Assembly: GCF_030272615.1 (NCBI RefSeq)
Contig: NC_081409.1
Span: 207,065,190-207,129,189, forward strand
Length of the DNA stretch: 64,000 nucleotides
Reading direction: 5' to 3'
Source of the DNA: Cryptomeria japonica
Taxonomy: Eukaryota; Streptophyta; Pinopsida; Cupressales; Cupressaceae
Both the position numbers and the translations under genes were made by a program. Under the pieces are notes generated by a model, which searched no databases, was not told the origin of the DNA, and saw only the letters and a program-made list of their open reading frames with translations. Shown in pieces: positions 33,829 to 45,980 of this stretch. Numbering within the stretch: the first letter of the stretch is position 1; every line of letters begins with the position of its first letter.

Positions 33829-35335
33829 TCAAATCATCTCATCATATCAGTTTGTTGATTTATCTATCTATCAAATCAATCTATCTATCGGTTTATTTTG
33901 CTCAATTGAGATTTTTATCAAATATCATTGGGCCCCTATCAATGACGCTCATCTATCATGAGGTCATTATCAATCTTATCTCATCTCACACGTGCATCGA
34001 GATAATCAGAACTAATCATCAAATTTATCAATCAGGAGCATCTAGTTTTATCAATTAGAGATAATCAAATCTTACCCTATCAAAAATAAAAAAATCAAAT
34101 CAAATCATACCCTATCAAAAAATCAAAAAATCAAATCAAATTACCCTTTCAAAAATCGAAAAATCAAATCCAATTGACAACAAATTCGACCAATCGGCAA
34201 ATCAGATCATTTTCTCAATATCACGTCAAAATAAAAAAAACAAAAGAAAAACGAAAAATCATCAAAATCGAAAAATAAAAAAAAAATTAGAAAAAACGAG
34301 AAATTGTCAAAATCGAAAAATTGTCAAAATCAAAAAATCAAAAAATAAGAAAAAATAGAAAAATCATCAAAATCGAAAAATAAAAAAATTAGAAAAAACG
34401 AAAAATCATCAAAACCGAAAAAATAAAAAAATTGTGAACACCCCCCCCCCCCCCCCAAAAAAACTACCCTCCCCCTCCCGTGGCGTCGGCGACGACTGCG
34501 GTGGCGCTTGCAGCGCCGGTGGCGGTTGCGGTGGCGCTCGCAGCGTCGACAGTGCCGGTGGTGGCGGCCGTCGTCGGGCCTCCACCACCGCCATTCCCTC
34601 TTCCTGCCAAAAATTAAAAAAAAAAAAACGAAAAAAATTAATTTTTTTTTAGCAAAAAAAATAAAAATGCATGTATAAAAATTTATTTTTTTGGGATGTA
34701 CAATGGTATTTTTTTTTTTTAAATCCGAAAAAAACCCATTTCGGAAATTGAAAAACCCATCTCAAAAATATAATTTTCTTCCCAACCCATTTGACAAAAA
34801 TGCTAAAAAATGATTTTTATACAAATAGCTAAAATTTTCAAAAATCAACTAAAAATTAACAAAGCTGGGTTTTCTTGAAGTACGTATCGGTGGACCATAT
34901 GCCGGAGGACACTCATATCGCCGAACTCACTCGAACTTATGCTGGTGGTACGGGATCGCCATTTCCTTTCCCCAGAGCAAATTTTCGCCAAAAACTGCAG
35001 TGCACAAATGAGGAGTGGTAAAAAGGAATTCACCTTTTTAAACTCATAATGGGGCATTTAAGTGGGATTTTTATTCACACATATTTTTAGTCATCTAATC
35101 AACTAATCAGCCTGGCAGGGCAGCATTTTCAAATTTCTTATCGAGAAATGAATTGGATTGACTCTAAAAATCTCTAAAAATCCAAAAATCATTAAAAATC
35201 TAAGAAATTGAAATAATTTCAAAAAATTTTGAAAAAAATCAAAAAATTGCGAAAAATTCACAAACATTCAAAAATTATCTGATTCATCTCCCGAGGGGGC
35301 ATCCTTGCATCGATATCTATCAATCAACGTTGAGG
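33829..35335. other. AT-rich region with poly-C run and GC-rich island upstream of the antisense gene
   Basis: The stretch 34075-34440 is decayed A-rich repeat with AAATCAAATC and CGAAAAATCATC motifs. A C-run follows at 34441-34456, then a sharply GC-rich island (34470-34600) of GGTGGCG/GCAGCG repeats. On the minus strand the island would encode a Pro/Ala-rich start (MAVVEARRRPPPPALS, from 34594). Minus-strand TTTAAAAAGG near 35035 could be a TATA-like element. The area may hold the promoter and leader of the antisense gene; I see no proof. Confidence 0.5.
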
Positions 35336-35460
35336 CATCATATCGAGATTTATCATCTCCAAGATCGAAACCGCATCATATCAAGATTTATCATCTCCAA
35401 AATCGAATCAACATCATATCGAGATTTATCATCTCCAAATCAAATCAGTATCATATCAAA
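35336..35460 (+). repeat. 38-bp tandem repeat near the 3' end of element F
   Basis: Units starting at 35336, 35374 and 35412 share CATCATATC, GAGATTTATCATCTCCAA and AATC. A fourth, partial copy starts near 35449. It sits about 120 bp before the purine tract. Confidence 0.85.
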
Positions 35461-35568
35461 ACCAAATCCGCGTCAAATCAAGATCTAATCTACATCCTAT
35501 CAAAATCAATATCAACAACATCATCAATCAAGTTTTCTTTGAATCAACGCGTCGTCACACATCGCTTC

Positions 35569-35582
35569 AAAGAGGGGCAAAA
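35569..35582 (+). other. Polypurine tract, element F
   Basis: AAAGAGGGGCAAAA abuts the TG of the 3' LTR and would prime plus-strand synthesis. Confidence 0.85.
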
Positions 35583-36643
35583 TGTATACACCTAAAAATG
35601 GTCTGAAGATAGTTAATTAAATACACAGTTATTTGATTAATTTCCCTTCCCAATTAATTGAATTCACAAGCAATTTAATTAATTTCTCTATTCATCTACT
35701 AGTAAATAAATCTAAATGATTTATTTATATAGTTCATCTCACATCCCCCTTTGATTAATTAATTCTAAATTAATTAATGTCTCCCCATATTAATCAATTC
35801 TTCTAATCCCTAATTAAGATTAACAAACTCAAGTTTGTTGAGATTAACTACCATTTTCCAATTATTTGAATTTCTAAATTCAAATGAGCACATGGCTCCT
35901 AACTTTAACTACCCAACCTAACCATCCCCTAACTTAACCCATTCAATCTAATCTTGGGTCTAACTAACCCTATCCAATCTTGCACATTCTAACCTCCTTA
36001 TCCTAACCTCCCATGGTGTGGATATTCTCTCCTTGAGACACATGGCACTTTTGCCACATGTCTCCTCCCTTGGACACTTGCCCTCTCATGAGCAAGGCTC
36101 CTTGACACTTGTCACCATAGAGATGACAAGTGTCTCTTCCTCCATCCTCTTCTCCAACTTCCTCAATCTTGGCCCTTGATATCTTCAGATCAAATCTGGA
36201 CTGTCGATTCCTGCCACCTCAGCTTTGGCCTTGGAATTCCTATAAATATCCCTCATTTTGGAGCAATAAGAATCCCATCTCATATCAATTTAGGCATCAT
36301 TACTATAGGCAATTTGCATTTCAATTATCTAGTAATTAGCTTTTGGATTTATCATAGCATGTTAGTCTAGTTTCTTAAATCATGCATTTCATATCATCTC
36401 CATAGTCATTCATGATCAAATAGCTACTCAACTCTTGAGTTGTCACTTTGGAGGTCATTGATCTATTGAGAGCCCATTAATCCAACACTTTCAAGGTCCT
36501 CAAGAATAGAGGAAAATGGGACATTTCAAGGAAGGCTTATGGTTTGCATCTTTGATTTAGTTTTGAAATTAAGCTTTTCAATTATACTTTATTGTCTCAT
36601 TATATGTGTATGCCTCTTATATACCACATTTTTTAGCATCACA
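35583..36643 (+). repeat. 3' LTR of element F
   Basis: It begins TGTATACACC and ends AGCATCACA. It has the same 1061-bp length as the 5' LTR, and TATAAATAT lies at 36241-36249. Confidence 0.95.
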
Positions 36644-37256
36644 ACTTGATATTCCCATCCTTGCTCTTATAGAGAGAAGAGACCTGCCTCTCCTCTTGTC
36701 CAACCTAAGAGACCTAAGCCTAAACATTCAACTACCAAAGATGAGAAGTTTTTTCCTTCAACAAATATTCCTCCTTTCATAAATATTTCTTCTTCTTCTC
36801 AGCCTTCCGCTAAGACTCAACGAAATTGTTGTGCGAGAGATCACCGACAAAAACGTCGTGCTAGAGCTCATGATGTTGTTTCTCAAACTATTCAATCTCC
36901 CAAAACACCAATAGTTGACATAATTCCGTTTTCTCCTACACAAGATGTTGAGCCTAAATCTCCAAATCATAAGTGGTTTTACTTCTATTCATGTTAGAGC
37001 TCCTCTTTCTATAAATCTTGATGAAGAAATAGGTGAAAATGTTATTCGTGATGTAAATACAACTCCTAATGCTTTTGATAATGAATATGAATATGTTGAT
37101 ATTGACAAACATTTATCTGCAAAATTTTCCAAAGCCTTAATCCTAGTTCATAGAATCGAACAAAGTGACTTAGCACATGAGCATAGTCCTTGTGATAGTT
37201 CTATCTTCTGTGCTCAATGTCGCTCCTCTAGTGTGTTTCTTACCTTCTCGAAATAG
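36644..37256 (+). pseudogene. Element H linker region (3' part)
   Basis: After element F the translation resumes with Lys/Pro/Ser-rich sequence (KRPKPKHSTTKDEKFFPSTN), an intervening stop, then EYEYVDIDKHLSAKFSKALI and SDLAHEHSPCDSSIF, ending at TAG 37254. This resembles the linker following protease in the same class of Ty3/gypsy element. No RT, RNase H or integrase comes next, so H either lost pol or belonged to a gag-protease-only class. Confidence 0.55.
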
Positions 37257-38056
37257 TGATCACCAAGATCGGGAGGTGGATGTCGTGCTAGACTAGTTGC
37301 ATTAGCACCATAGATCCTCTACTTCTCTCTCTTTTCTTGCTCTTTTGTGACCATTCTTCTATGTGTATCCCTGTTCTTCTATTTGTTGTCCCTAGTAATG
37401 TCTACTTGAGGACGATGCAAAGCATTGAGATCTCTTTTGGTCTCTTTTATGTTGACTCAAAGGACACCTATGTTCCCTTTCTTCCAAGGTAGTTTCCTTT
37501 CTTTGGGGAATGACGACTATTCTATGCATATATATACATGATATACATGAGTTATCATACAATATACTGATCTCGAGGAAATGAAACTACCTCGTGCTTT
37601 GTGTTTTGTTCATTATCCTTTGGTTTATTCCTCAATTGGGGACTAAATCCTTGCGATAACATGATCCCTCTCTCTCTCTCTCGGGTGTATCCTACCTTAA
37701 AGCAATCGCTCCTGATAAGGCATGCACGATCACTTTAACGTTGGGGCATACACTATGCTCATATTTTCCTTCTTGATACTTAAAGTTACTTAGTGAACTT
37801 GACCTTACTTTGTAATTTTTTAGTATCTTTTCTTTTTCATGACTCATGGTATGGGGAATCTTACTACTTGCAGTCATGGTTCTTCCCTTTTGATCTTCCC
37901 TTTTACTTTGTCAATCGAAGTTGTAAGATCCTTAGTTCACTGGGGGCTTGGTGTATGTTGCCTCCTTGACATGGTGAAACTCTTTCAATCTTGTTTCCTT
38001 GTACTTTATCGGTAGCATTGGTGTACGCTTATACTCCAACTAAAGTGGGGGCTAAA
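37257..38056 (+). other. 3' untranslated region and polypurine tract of element H
   Basis: There is no ORF of note. A CT microsatellite lies at about 37664-37681. The purine tract AAAGTGGGGGCTAAA at 38042-38056 precedes the TG of the presumed LTR. Confidence 0.6.
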
Positions 38057-39160
38057 TGTAATGTCATAAAATTGCAACCTTGCAACTTTTGACCGCATTT
38101 GGGTTTTCACATTGGCAAAATGAATCCCTAAGCCTGATTGGAGACTCGAGACATGCTCGCACCTCCCCAAACATGCATTTCCTTGCACCCCGCTCTCCCT
38201 ATTCCTGCTTTCTGTCCTAAATTAGTGTAGGATAGGAGCATGGCAGCATGGCACCCTTTTCCTTGCCCTATTTTTGGCCCCCTCCACTTAAGTCCTCCAT
38301 TGGGCTTGTCAATGAGAAGCGGGAAAAGGTTTTCTATGTCAACCTGAGATGGAAAATCAATTACAAACCCTAATTGGCAAATATTTAAGATGCATTTTCC
38401 CCTCTCATTTGGATGAGTTCGATACGTGAAGGAGTTCAATAAGTTCAAGAAGCAAAATCAAGCATTCAAGCATTCCTTTCAAGCATTGAGCTTCTTAACT
38501 CTCCTTTTAAGGCTAGGTGTTGCGTTCAAGTCAAGTATTCAACCATTGAAGAGGAGATCCCTATCAACATTCAAATCATTCAACTTCACATATCCTTTCA
38601 AACAACTCTATCAACATTTCAATTGCACCTTGTCTTGAGGTGAATTCTACTTCAGTCATTTACTTTCATTTACTTGCAAGTACTTTTCATCATTTGGTTA
38701 ATTCCAAAATTGGGGTTTGACCTGAAGACAAACCCCCAATCCCAACAATATTTCCTCTCTTTTCTGTGTGTAGGTTGTAGGTGCCCAACTGTATTTGCAG
38801 GTTTAAGCTTCATTTTTAGAGACGAAAACCCTTTTCAGCTCATGGATTTTCTGGAGGACTAAGTACACTTTCAACATGGTTCTGACAACTTTCAATCAAA
38901 TTTATAGGGTAGCTTCGTCTTGACATTTTACTGCTAATTCCAGGTGCACAACTTCATCCTACTTTTTTTTTTATCTCAAGTTATAATAATTTCTTTACCA
39001 TCTTTACACTTAGTCTCAATTCACTTGATTCATCCTATCTATTCTAAAAGAATAGTTACTTTTACTTTTAAATTCATTGTCAATTCACTTAGCATTCAAT
39101 CTCTTTCCATTTGGATCTAGTGAATTCAACCCCCCTTTTTTAAATGTAATGCATCAAAGA
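38057..39160 (+). repeat. Probable 3' LTR of element H (right end uncertain)
   Basis: It starts TGTAATGTCATAAAATTGC directly after a good purine tract, as expected for an LTR. The partner LTR is not in the window, so the right end is a guess; the stretch near 39120-39160 (AACCCCCC, GCATCA) is a candidate. Small frames inside it look accidental. Confidence 0.5.
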
Positions 39161-39688
39161 GGTTGAAGAGGATCCTTTGTGAAACTTTCACTCCTTTCTT
39201 GAGGAGGGTTAATCTTTCCACTTGATCTCCACATCACCCCTTTTTCACCATTATAGGTAGTACGAGAGTCCCTATAGCCAAGAGATCTATAACAAAATAA
39301 AAAAATAAAAAATACCTATAGTAGATAGAAGTCCAGGTCTATAGCAATATGCAACTAGACCTGATTTGATTGTGCCAAAGGGAGATCAAGTAGCTACCTT
39401 AGAACTTTGTTTCCAACAAAATCCATGTTCAAGTTTTCTATTCAATACTAGAACAATTGTGTTAGGATTTTTATTCCTAAATCTCTAAGTTGTGTTCTTT
39501 CAAAAGAATAGCTCTTTCCCTTTTTAACATGGATGAGTGACAAGTAACTATGAGTTAATTAAGATTAGTTAGTTTATATATATTGCAAAAATAATGGAAT
39601 GCAAGTTACAAAGTATTTTGTATTTTTTTCTTTTCAAGAAAACAATTGAATCCAATAATTTTTATATATATTTCTATGAAGTGATATA
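39161..39688. other. Unassigned sequence left of element E
   Basis: I see no gene or repeat here. It continues at 47110 beyond element E. Confidence 0.5.
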
Positions 39689-39693
39689 CATGA

Positions 39694-40827
39694 TGTTGGC
39701 TTGATGATCATTTTAATGTATTCATAATTTGTTGTCATTGATGAAATACTCACACACACACACACACACATATGATTATATTGACTACCGGTGTAACTTC
39801 AATTGTTTACTCTGTCAACCGACATGTTAGAGGTTATACCAAGAGGTTTATCTCTAACCGGTGCTTTGTGTCAACCAGTATGTGCATAAGAGATAGTTTG
39901 TCATTATACTAAGTCGACATCAAGATGAAGATCAAGATGGAGATCAAGCGGAGATTTAAGGACAATGGTTCATTTATTTTATTCAAACCAGTATTTGATT
40001 GTTCCAACTAGTATTTGGTAATTTTGTGATGAGTTACCACATTTCATGATGAGTTACTTGCACTGACTGCTTGGCGGCAATTTTTGTGATGAGTTATGAT
40101 CACTTGTCCAGATACACCACACCTAGGAAATTGTGTTATGATTTCTTAAGGCCGAAATGAAATCATAAGGTCTATATATTGACATCATAATGAATTATTT
40201 GATATAGTGATAGTGAAAAGCATTATGTGCGAAAGGAAAAAGAGTTAAGTTGCAGAGTATGCAAAAGAGCAGTATTGAATATGTTTAGAAGGATCTGATT
40301 AAGCAAGTATTGTGCTACTCAGAACAAATCAAACCATTCTTGTTGTTTTCTAACCATTACAACAAAGCCAAATCCCCTAACCGGGTAAGCTCTAACAAGC
40401 TTCAATGTATAAATCCTTTAATAGGGTGATCCATTAGTTTGGATTCAAAAATCCTCCACCGAGGTTACTCCTAACGGGGTACTACCTTTAACAAGGTATA
40501 AGCTTCTAATCAAGCTTTGGGATCTCTAACAAGATTCACTCCTAACAGAGCACTTTGTAGACCTTAACTGGTCAATTATCTATTACTGCAGATAGTTAAC
40601 TTGTGAGTTCCATCTCATTGTGGTTTTTACCTATTTGGGTTTTCCACGTACAAACACTTGTGTTATGGTGGATGCTTTACTTGTTGTGGATGTTGTTATA
40701 TCATTTTGGATTGCATGCATTATGTTTAAAAGCTTTGTTAAGTTCATCTACCAGTTAGTGTTTGAAGTAGTTTTATTTTTGGTGTCACTGATTCACCCCC
40801 CCCTCTCAGTGATTTTCAAGTCCATCA
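39694..40827 (+). repeat. 5' LTR of element E
   Basis: It begins TGTTGGCTTGATGAT and ends CCATCA. A CA microsatellite lies at 39751-39770. TATATAT at 40173-40179 is a likely TATA box and is conserved at 46452-46458 in the 3' copy. Confidence 0.95.
40173..40179 (+). promoter_or_regulatory. TATA box in element E LTR
   Basis: TATATAT follows AAGGTC, and both LTRs keep it at the same offset. Confidence 0.5.
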
Positions 40828-40829
40828 AT

Positions 40830-40842
40830 TGGTATCAGAGCC
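40830..40842 (+). other. Primer binding site, element E
   Basis: TGGTATCAGAGCC lies two bases after the LTR end: initiator Met-tRNA complement. Confidence 0.93.
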
Positions 40843-40889
40843 TAACTTATTTGAAGCCTAATCACTTAGAAGGGAGCCTTGAAACCACC

Positions 40890-42085
40890 ATGGGGGACAT
40901 GAGCTAGAAGATAGTAGAAATAAACTTGAAACCCTTAGGGTCAAACTGAAAGCTTCACAAGTCAAAAGGAGAGAGCTAACTGAACAACTATTAGAGATAT
41001 CTGATAATAGTTCTTCAGATGAAGCCAATATTGATGCTTTAGCAGAGGAAGTTGAAAAGTTAAATGGTGAGAAACTGAATTTGAGGAGAGAGCTAGAAGG
41101 TCTCACTATCTGCATGAGTCAGAAATTGGAAGCCAAAATAGCTATTGAAGATCTTATCAAGGAAAGAGATCAATAGATCACAAAGATCAAACGGGAAAGT
41201 GTCACTATGCATGATCATTTGATTGCTGAAAGAGAAGAAAAGGAGAACCTGCAGCTAGATCTTGAACTGGCATCATCTCTGAGAGAGAACCTGTCAAAGC
41301 ATAATGAAGATCTCATCAAACAACTTAATGAAGCCAATGAGAGATTGGAGAAGTTCAGTAGAAGTTCTACCATGCTGAAAGAACAAATTCAATCACAAAG
41401 AATGAAGGGTGATATCTCTGGACTTGGTTTTCACACAACTGAAAAATTTGAATCCTCTGGTACAAAGAGAAACAATCCTAAGAACAAATCTGCTCCTAAG
41501 GTCAACAAGCCTACCGGTAAGAAGGTCTTTAAACCTATTTGTTTTGTTTGCCATAAACCTGGTCACACTACAAATGTTTGTAGAGACAAACCTAATAGAA
41601 ATGTAAGTTACAATACTAATGCTAGGCATGTGTCCAAGAAATTTGAAGGTCATTGCTTCACATGTGGAATGTATGGACATAGATCTATTGAGTGCAAATA
41701 TGGAGAAAACAATCCTGTACCACATATGCATCCAAGACCAAATGGTGACCGGATGAGGAATTTTGACAACCGGGTAAACCTAAACTGGCAAAGACCCTAC
41801 GACAATCGGTTTAGTCCATTTGAGATGGAAAAGGTAAAAAATGTTATTTGCACCATCTATAATAACTTTGTTCATGTGGCTATGAACTGCAGAAGAAGAA
41901 CAAGAAGAGGAAATGCAGGACCTTGGAGATCATTTGGTATGTCCTGTTATCACTGTAACAAACCGGGGCACTTAGCAAAATTCTGTAGATTCAGAAAAAA
42001 CAAACCAGTCAATTCTTCTAAGGATCAGAAAGGAAAGCAAAAAGTTAATGTTGAAGAAACTAGAGAGGAAATGAATCGGATTTGA
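40890..42085 (+). pseudogene. Element E ORF1: coiled-coil, CCHC gag-like protein
   Basis: The ATG at 40890 is out of frame with the main ORF because of one missing G in the GGGGG run just after it. The main frame (40901-42085) starts as a coiled coil with LEDSRNKLETLR and continues to about 41400, with a TAG near 41175. Then come CFVCHKPGHTTNVC, CFTCGMYGHRSIEC, a decayed CTIYNNFVHVAMNC that has lost one Cys and one Gly, and CYHCNKPGHLAKFC. It is the counterpart of ORF1 in A and C with one knuckle fewer. It was probably the RNA-packaging particle protein. Confidence 0.83.
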
Positions 42086-42617
42086 AAGAAGAAAACTGAT
42101 GACTCACTTGGAGAAGAAACTATTCTTTTACCCAGTGAAGAGAACCCTGCATCGGTGACTTAAGCCTTTTTAATATGGCTAAGGGGAGCGTAGCAGTTAA
42201 AATACCTCTGGACCCCTTGAGAAAAATGAGTGGGAAAAGAATCTTGAAACATGAAATTTTGATAACTTTTTGTCAATATGTTATCAACCGGTTTTCCCCT
42301 TGAGCGGTGAAATTAGGGTTTGTAACCCTGAACGGGCGAGCATTTAATGCAGTAGGTAAAAAGGATAAAAGAGAGTTTTACTTTGGCATTTTTACCCTAA
42401 CGCATTCTAGAAAGAAATTTGGAGCGCTTGTTGAGCTGAGAAAGATTGTTTTGCTGTTAATTGCCGAATTATTTCGTGATTTATGAAATTAAGCTGAATT
42501 GAAGGTTGCAGAAGGTCGAACTGGTGTGCACTTGGGCATTTCAACGGGTAAACGGGGCAACGTGCGTGAATCAAGGTATTTATTTGAGCGTACTGCTTTG
42601 AATCTTGTTCATCTGGA
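42086..42617 (+). promoter_or_regulatory. Spacer between ORF1 and ORF2, element E
   Basis: No ORF is present. Like the A and C spacers it contains GCATTTAATG and, about 45 bases before the ORF2 start, CAAGGTATTTA, here at about 42573-42583. Confidence 0.45.
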
Positions 42618-45600
42618 ATGGAATCAACTTCAAAGATTGTAGAGAGGTTAATGATTACTTCTAAGCCTATGGAAGCTGTAGAGGCAGAAAAAATTGTGTC
42701 GTATAATGCATTGTCAAAAGTTACGAGTGGAGTTGTGATCAAAGGTAATTTGTCTAGTTACATTGACTGCAAGATAGAAGATTTAGGATCCCTATACATT
42801 TATACACAGTTGAAATCACTTTGTGATAAGAATGAAAAGATTGAAACAAAGTATGCTAGGGTTTTCGAAAAGGGTTTACTTTCTTGAAGATTTTGAGGAT
42901 GAGCATATCAAAAGCATTTTGAGTCGAGTTCATGGAGAGAATATGTATTTAGAGAGAACTCACACAATAACTAAGGAAGCCATTCAGGCTGTAACTAGTT
43001 ATTTCTCAACCGGTGAAGTACCTGTTCTCAGAAGAATTTCAAAAGACACGACATTATTTGTTACTAGTTCTACTTCTGATAAGCATGCCTTTTCTATCAA
43101 CAATATTAGAGAGCCTGCAGTGAAACTAGAAACAATGGTAATAGGTTACTGAGTATTTTACTCTAGTAGACTTAATAGTGTTCCATCTGCAACAATTCAT
43201 ACTGCTCACAAAATGATTGTTGATAATGCACATTATGATCTTTGTGAAGCCATCAGAAGGCAATTATTTCAAAGTTTGCAATCAGTTAAAAAGGATAATA
43301 GAAAAAAATTCAAGTATGGTCATCTATTGGTCGGATTATTCTTCTATTTTCAGAACTTTCTACCAGGAATTAGAGACATTGAGTGGTCAAAGGACTCACC
43401 GGTCTCAGCACAAATTAAGAACAATATCAAGGCTTTAAAGAATACTTTCCCTACTGCCATGAACAAGTATTTTAACGAGTTCCAAAATAAAATGAGTATG
43501 AGAATGAGACTACCAGAAGAAGTGGTAAAGCACTTTGAAAAGGATACAATCTTCACCGTTACCACTGATTTTTGCCTGATGCAAGCAATTGAGCAAAGAG
43601 AGGAAGAAATGGAAGACACGAGTTATGAAGTAAACTATGATCTAATGGTTGGTTATGCTAATACCCTATTAGCATCACCTAAAGACAAAAAGAAGGCAAA
43701 ATTGGACATTGTGGAAGCCCAAGATGCACCTACACAAACCAATACTGCACCTGTTAAAAGTGCAAGAGGAAAGAATTAAAAATATGATGAAGCATCTCCA
43801 GCAAAAAAGAGTACTAGGGTTACCCAGAGTGTCCTAACCAAAAAGGAACTAGAACCCAAAGTATATATTAAGAAGGAGACAAAGAAGAGAGGTAGAAAAT
43901 TAATTTTGCAACTAGAGTCTAAGGGAACAGATTTTGATGAAGAACCAAAGAAGGAAAAAACAATTGGTAGAATATCCAAGAAGGTTAAGGAAGTGCCAAA
44001 GGAAACTGTGCCTATTGATATAGCATCCTTCAAACCAGAAACCCATTTTGAAAGAACAATGAAGACACTAAGGAGGAATAGGTTTGACAATGTAAAAGCG
44101 CATTTTGATTCCTTCACTAAAAATGAGAAAGAGCAAGTGATTCAATAGGTAATCACTCATTTGTGTCATTATAGTAGATATCCACATGAACTAGAAAAGG
44201 ATATCTCAAATTATTTGTACACCATTCTTTTGAATAAATGGGAGGAAGCTATTAAATTAGAAAAAGAAATCATTGATGAGGTATTTGTACAATATTTCTC
44301 TGAATTTTCTAAAGATGATATTAGTGCCTTAATTGCTCAATACAAATCTCAGTTTACATTCAAAGCAAGAAGACTGAAGTTACTCAGTGGAAAAAAGGTA
44401 ATTGTTGGAATTGAGACCCATCAAATAGCCTGTGAAATCAGAAGAATGGAAGAACTTATCCAATCCATTATGAATGAGGATAATGTTACTGATGATGTTA
44501 ATCGACCAGAAATGGATGAAGATGAGATTATTCAACTCGATAAGGTCTATCCTCTCAAGAAAAAAGATGAATCCATTATTCATGTTGGTGATGATGTTCA
44601 GGACACAGTTGACCTATCTGGAGATAACACTGCACTAGATATGGAGCCTCCTGTAAATGTTGATGTACAAGTTACCTTAGTTTAACAACCGACAACTTAA
44701 CTAAAAGTGGACAATCCACCGACAACAGAACAAATGGAGAAACCCCAATCTCCATCGGTCATTCAAGTTATTCAGAAGGAGCCTATTGAAATTATTGTCA
44801 CATAGTCCTCTGAAAAGGAAATGAAGAAGAATACAGAGAAAGCAATCATTAAGGTTGTATCCCCTGAACCAGCAAAGCAGAAACAACTCAAAGAAGAAGA
44901 TGATGATTCTCTAAGTATCTCAGGACCTATCGATATGAACAATTTGAGCGCATTAGAAATGATGAAGATTGCAAATGTCATGCAATCTAGAGTGCATACG
45001 AAGAGATTGAAAGAGAAAAGGGTTGAAGCTGAAACAATTCAGACTACAGTAGATATTTTATCTAGTCTACTACTGGAAACATCTACAACACATCTATCTA
45101 CACCTATTAGCAAACTTGGTCAGTTAGTTGCAGATGCATCTGATCAAATCAAGTCACTAGAAGATGCTGCTCAACTGTATGCTGAAAAGAGTCACAAGAA
45201 GAAATATGGAGAAAAACTGGCAAAAGATATTGATAGTGGAAAAATATCTCTATCACACAATAAAAGTCTTTTGAGTAAAGCTATTGAAACAAGAGGAAAG
45301 TATCTTGCTTCTACCTCCAATGTTACTTTCTTTTATTCTGATATTTCAAAAAGTCAAATAGAAACAAAGCAAGAATTGGAAAGGATATGCAAGGCATATG
45401 TTCCACTCTAGGACTCTATACTTGCCTTTAGCAAATCTGTAGATGATTTGCATAACGGGCTAGAAATCTATGATAATGAGAAGGCAAAGAGACTCCGATC
45501 TATTAAAGAACTCAAAAGTCAGCTCACATCATAGGTAGACATACTTTAGAGAGCCCACTCCAATACAAAAGCTATTCTTGCAACCCTTGAAACCTGCACA

Positions 45601-45750
45601 CTGGACTCAATGGAAGAATTTCATTCACAGTTGCTGTCTACATTTGAGTATACTGAGAACATATTGGAATCATGGGAAAATGCTTTGTCATAGATGAAGA
45701 AGAGATACAATGATATTTTTATGAGATTAGCTAATTGTTGTATATGTTGA
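42618..45750 (+). pseudogene. Element E ORF2: long conserved protein of unknown function
   Basis: ATG 42618 (MESTSKIVERLM) to TGA 45748-45750. A frameshift near 42880 and stops near 43150, 43777, 44146, 45409 and 45532 break it. It aligns in outline with ORF2 of A and C: SRVHGENMYLERTHTITKEA against SRVHDDFMWLEEQPFKITKE, then TMVIGY, KFKYGHLLVGLFFYFQNFLP and MNKYFNEFQNKMSMRMRLPE. A Lys-rich middle, an acidic stretch and a helical C-terminal third follow. No enzyme motif is visible. Retention in a separate family argues that ORF2 matters to the element. Confidence 0.75.
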
Positions 45751-45980
45751 ACATTTTGATACAAATTTTCTATATATATATATATATATCTATTTTACTT
45801 TTCAAATTGGCATTGTTGTCAAAGGGGGAGTAGAAATATGTATGTGTGTTTGGAAAATATTGTATAATGTATGCATTAAGGGGGAGCATGAGTAAATGAG
45901 TAAATTTTGTTGTGTATGCACACTTAGCGGTATTACTGTAAATTATTTTAAGTGTTGCCATCAATGCCAAAGGGGGAGAT
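45751..45980 (+). promoter_or_regulatory. Polypurine tract zone, element E
   Basis: A TA microsatellite (45771-45788) is followed by purine tracts near 45820 (AAAGGGGGAG) and 45880 (AAGGGGGAG), and the final AAAGGGGGAGAT at 45969-45980 abutting the LTR. Confidence 0.75.

Larger units (their letters stand above)
18751..36643 (+). mobile_element. Element F: large Tat-like Ty3/gypsy retrotransposon with antisense plant mobile domain gene
   Basis: Two LTRs of equal length (1061 bp; 18751-19811 and 35583-36643) flank a ~15.8 kb interior. The order is a TGGCGCC primer site, a 3 kb leader with 21-bp repeats, gag, protease, G-patch, RT, RNase H, a second RNase H, integrase, a 27-bp repeat, an antisense gene, and a purine tract. 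The double RNase H and the antisense ORF between pol and 3' LTR fit the Tat lineage (Ogre, Retand and Grande types). The flanking bases TATTG and ACTTG do not form an exact duplication. It splits element H. Confidence 0.9.

Noticed and set aside
34434-34652. Gly/Ala-rich plus-strand frame in the GC-rich island
   Set aside because: Low-complexity triplet repeat that opens several frames; no evidence for plus-strand expression.
39751-39770. CA, TA and CT microsatellites (also 45771-45788 and 37664-37681) and the G-run at 8166-8176
   Set aside because: Ordinary simple sequence; useful as markers, but not functional signals by themselves.
40620-40907. Hydrophobic frame at the end of element E's LTR, with a copy at 46897-47109
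   Set aside because: It lies inside the LTR and crosses its end; presence in both LTRs reflects duplication, not a gene.
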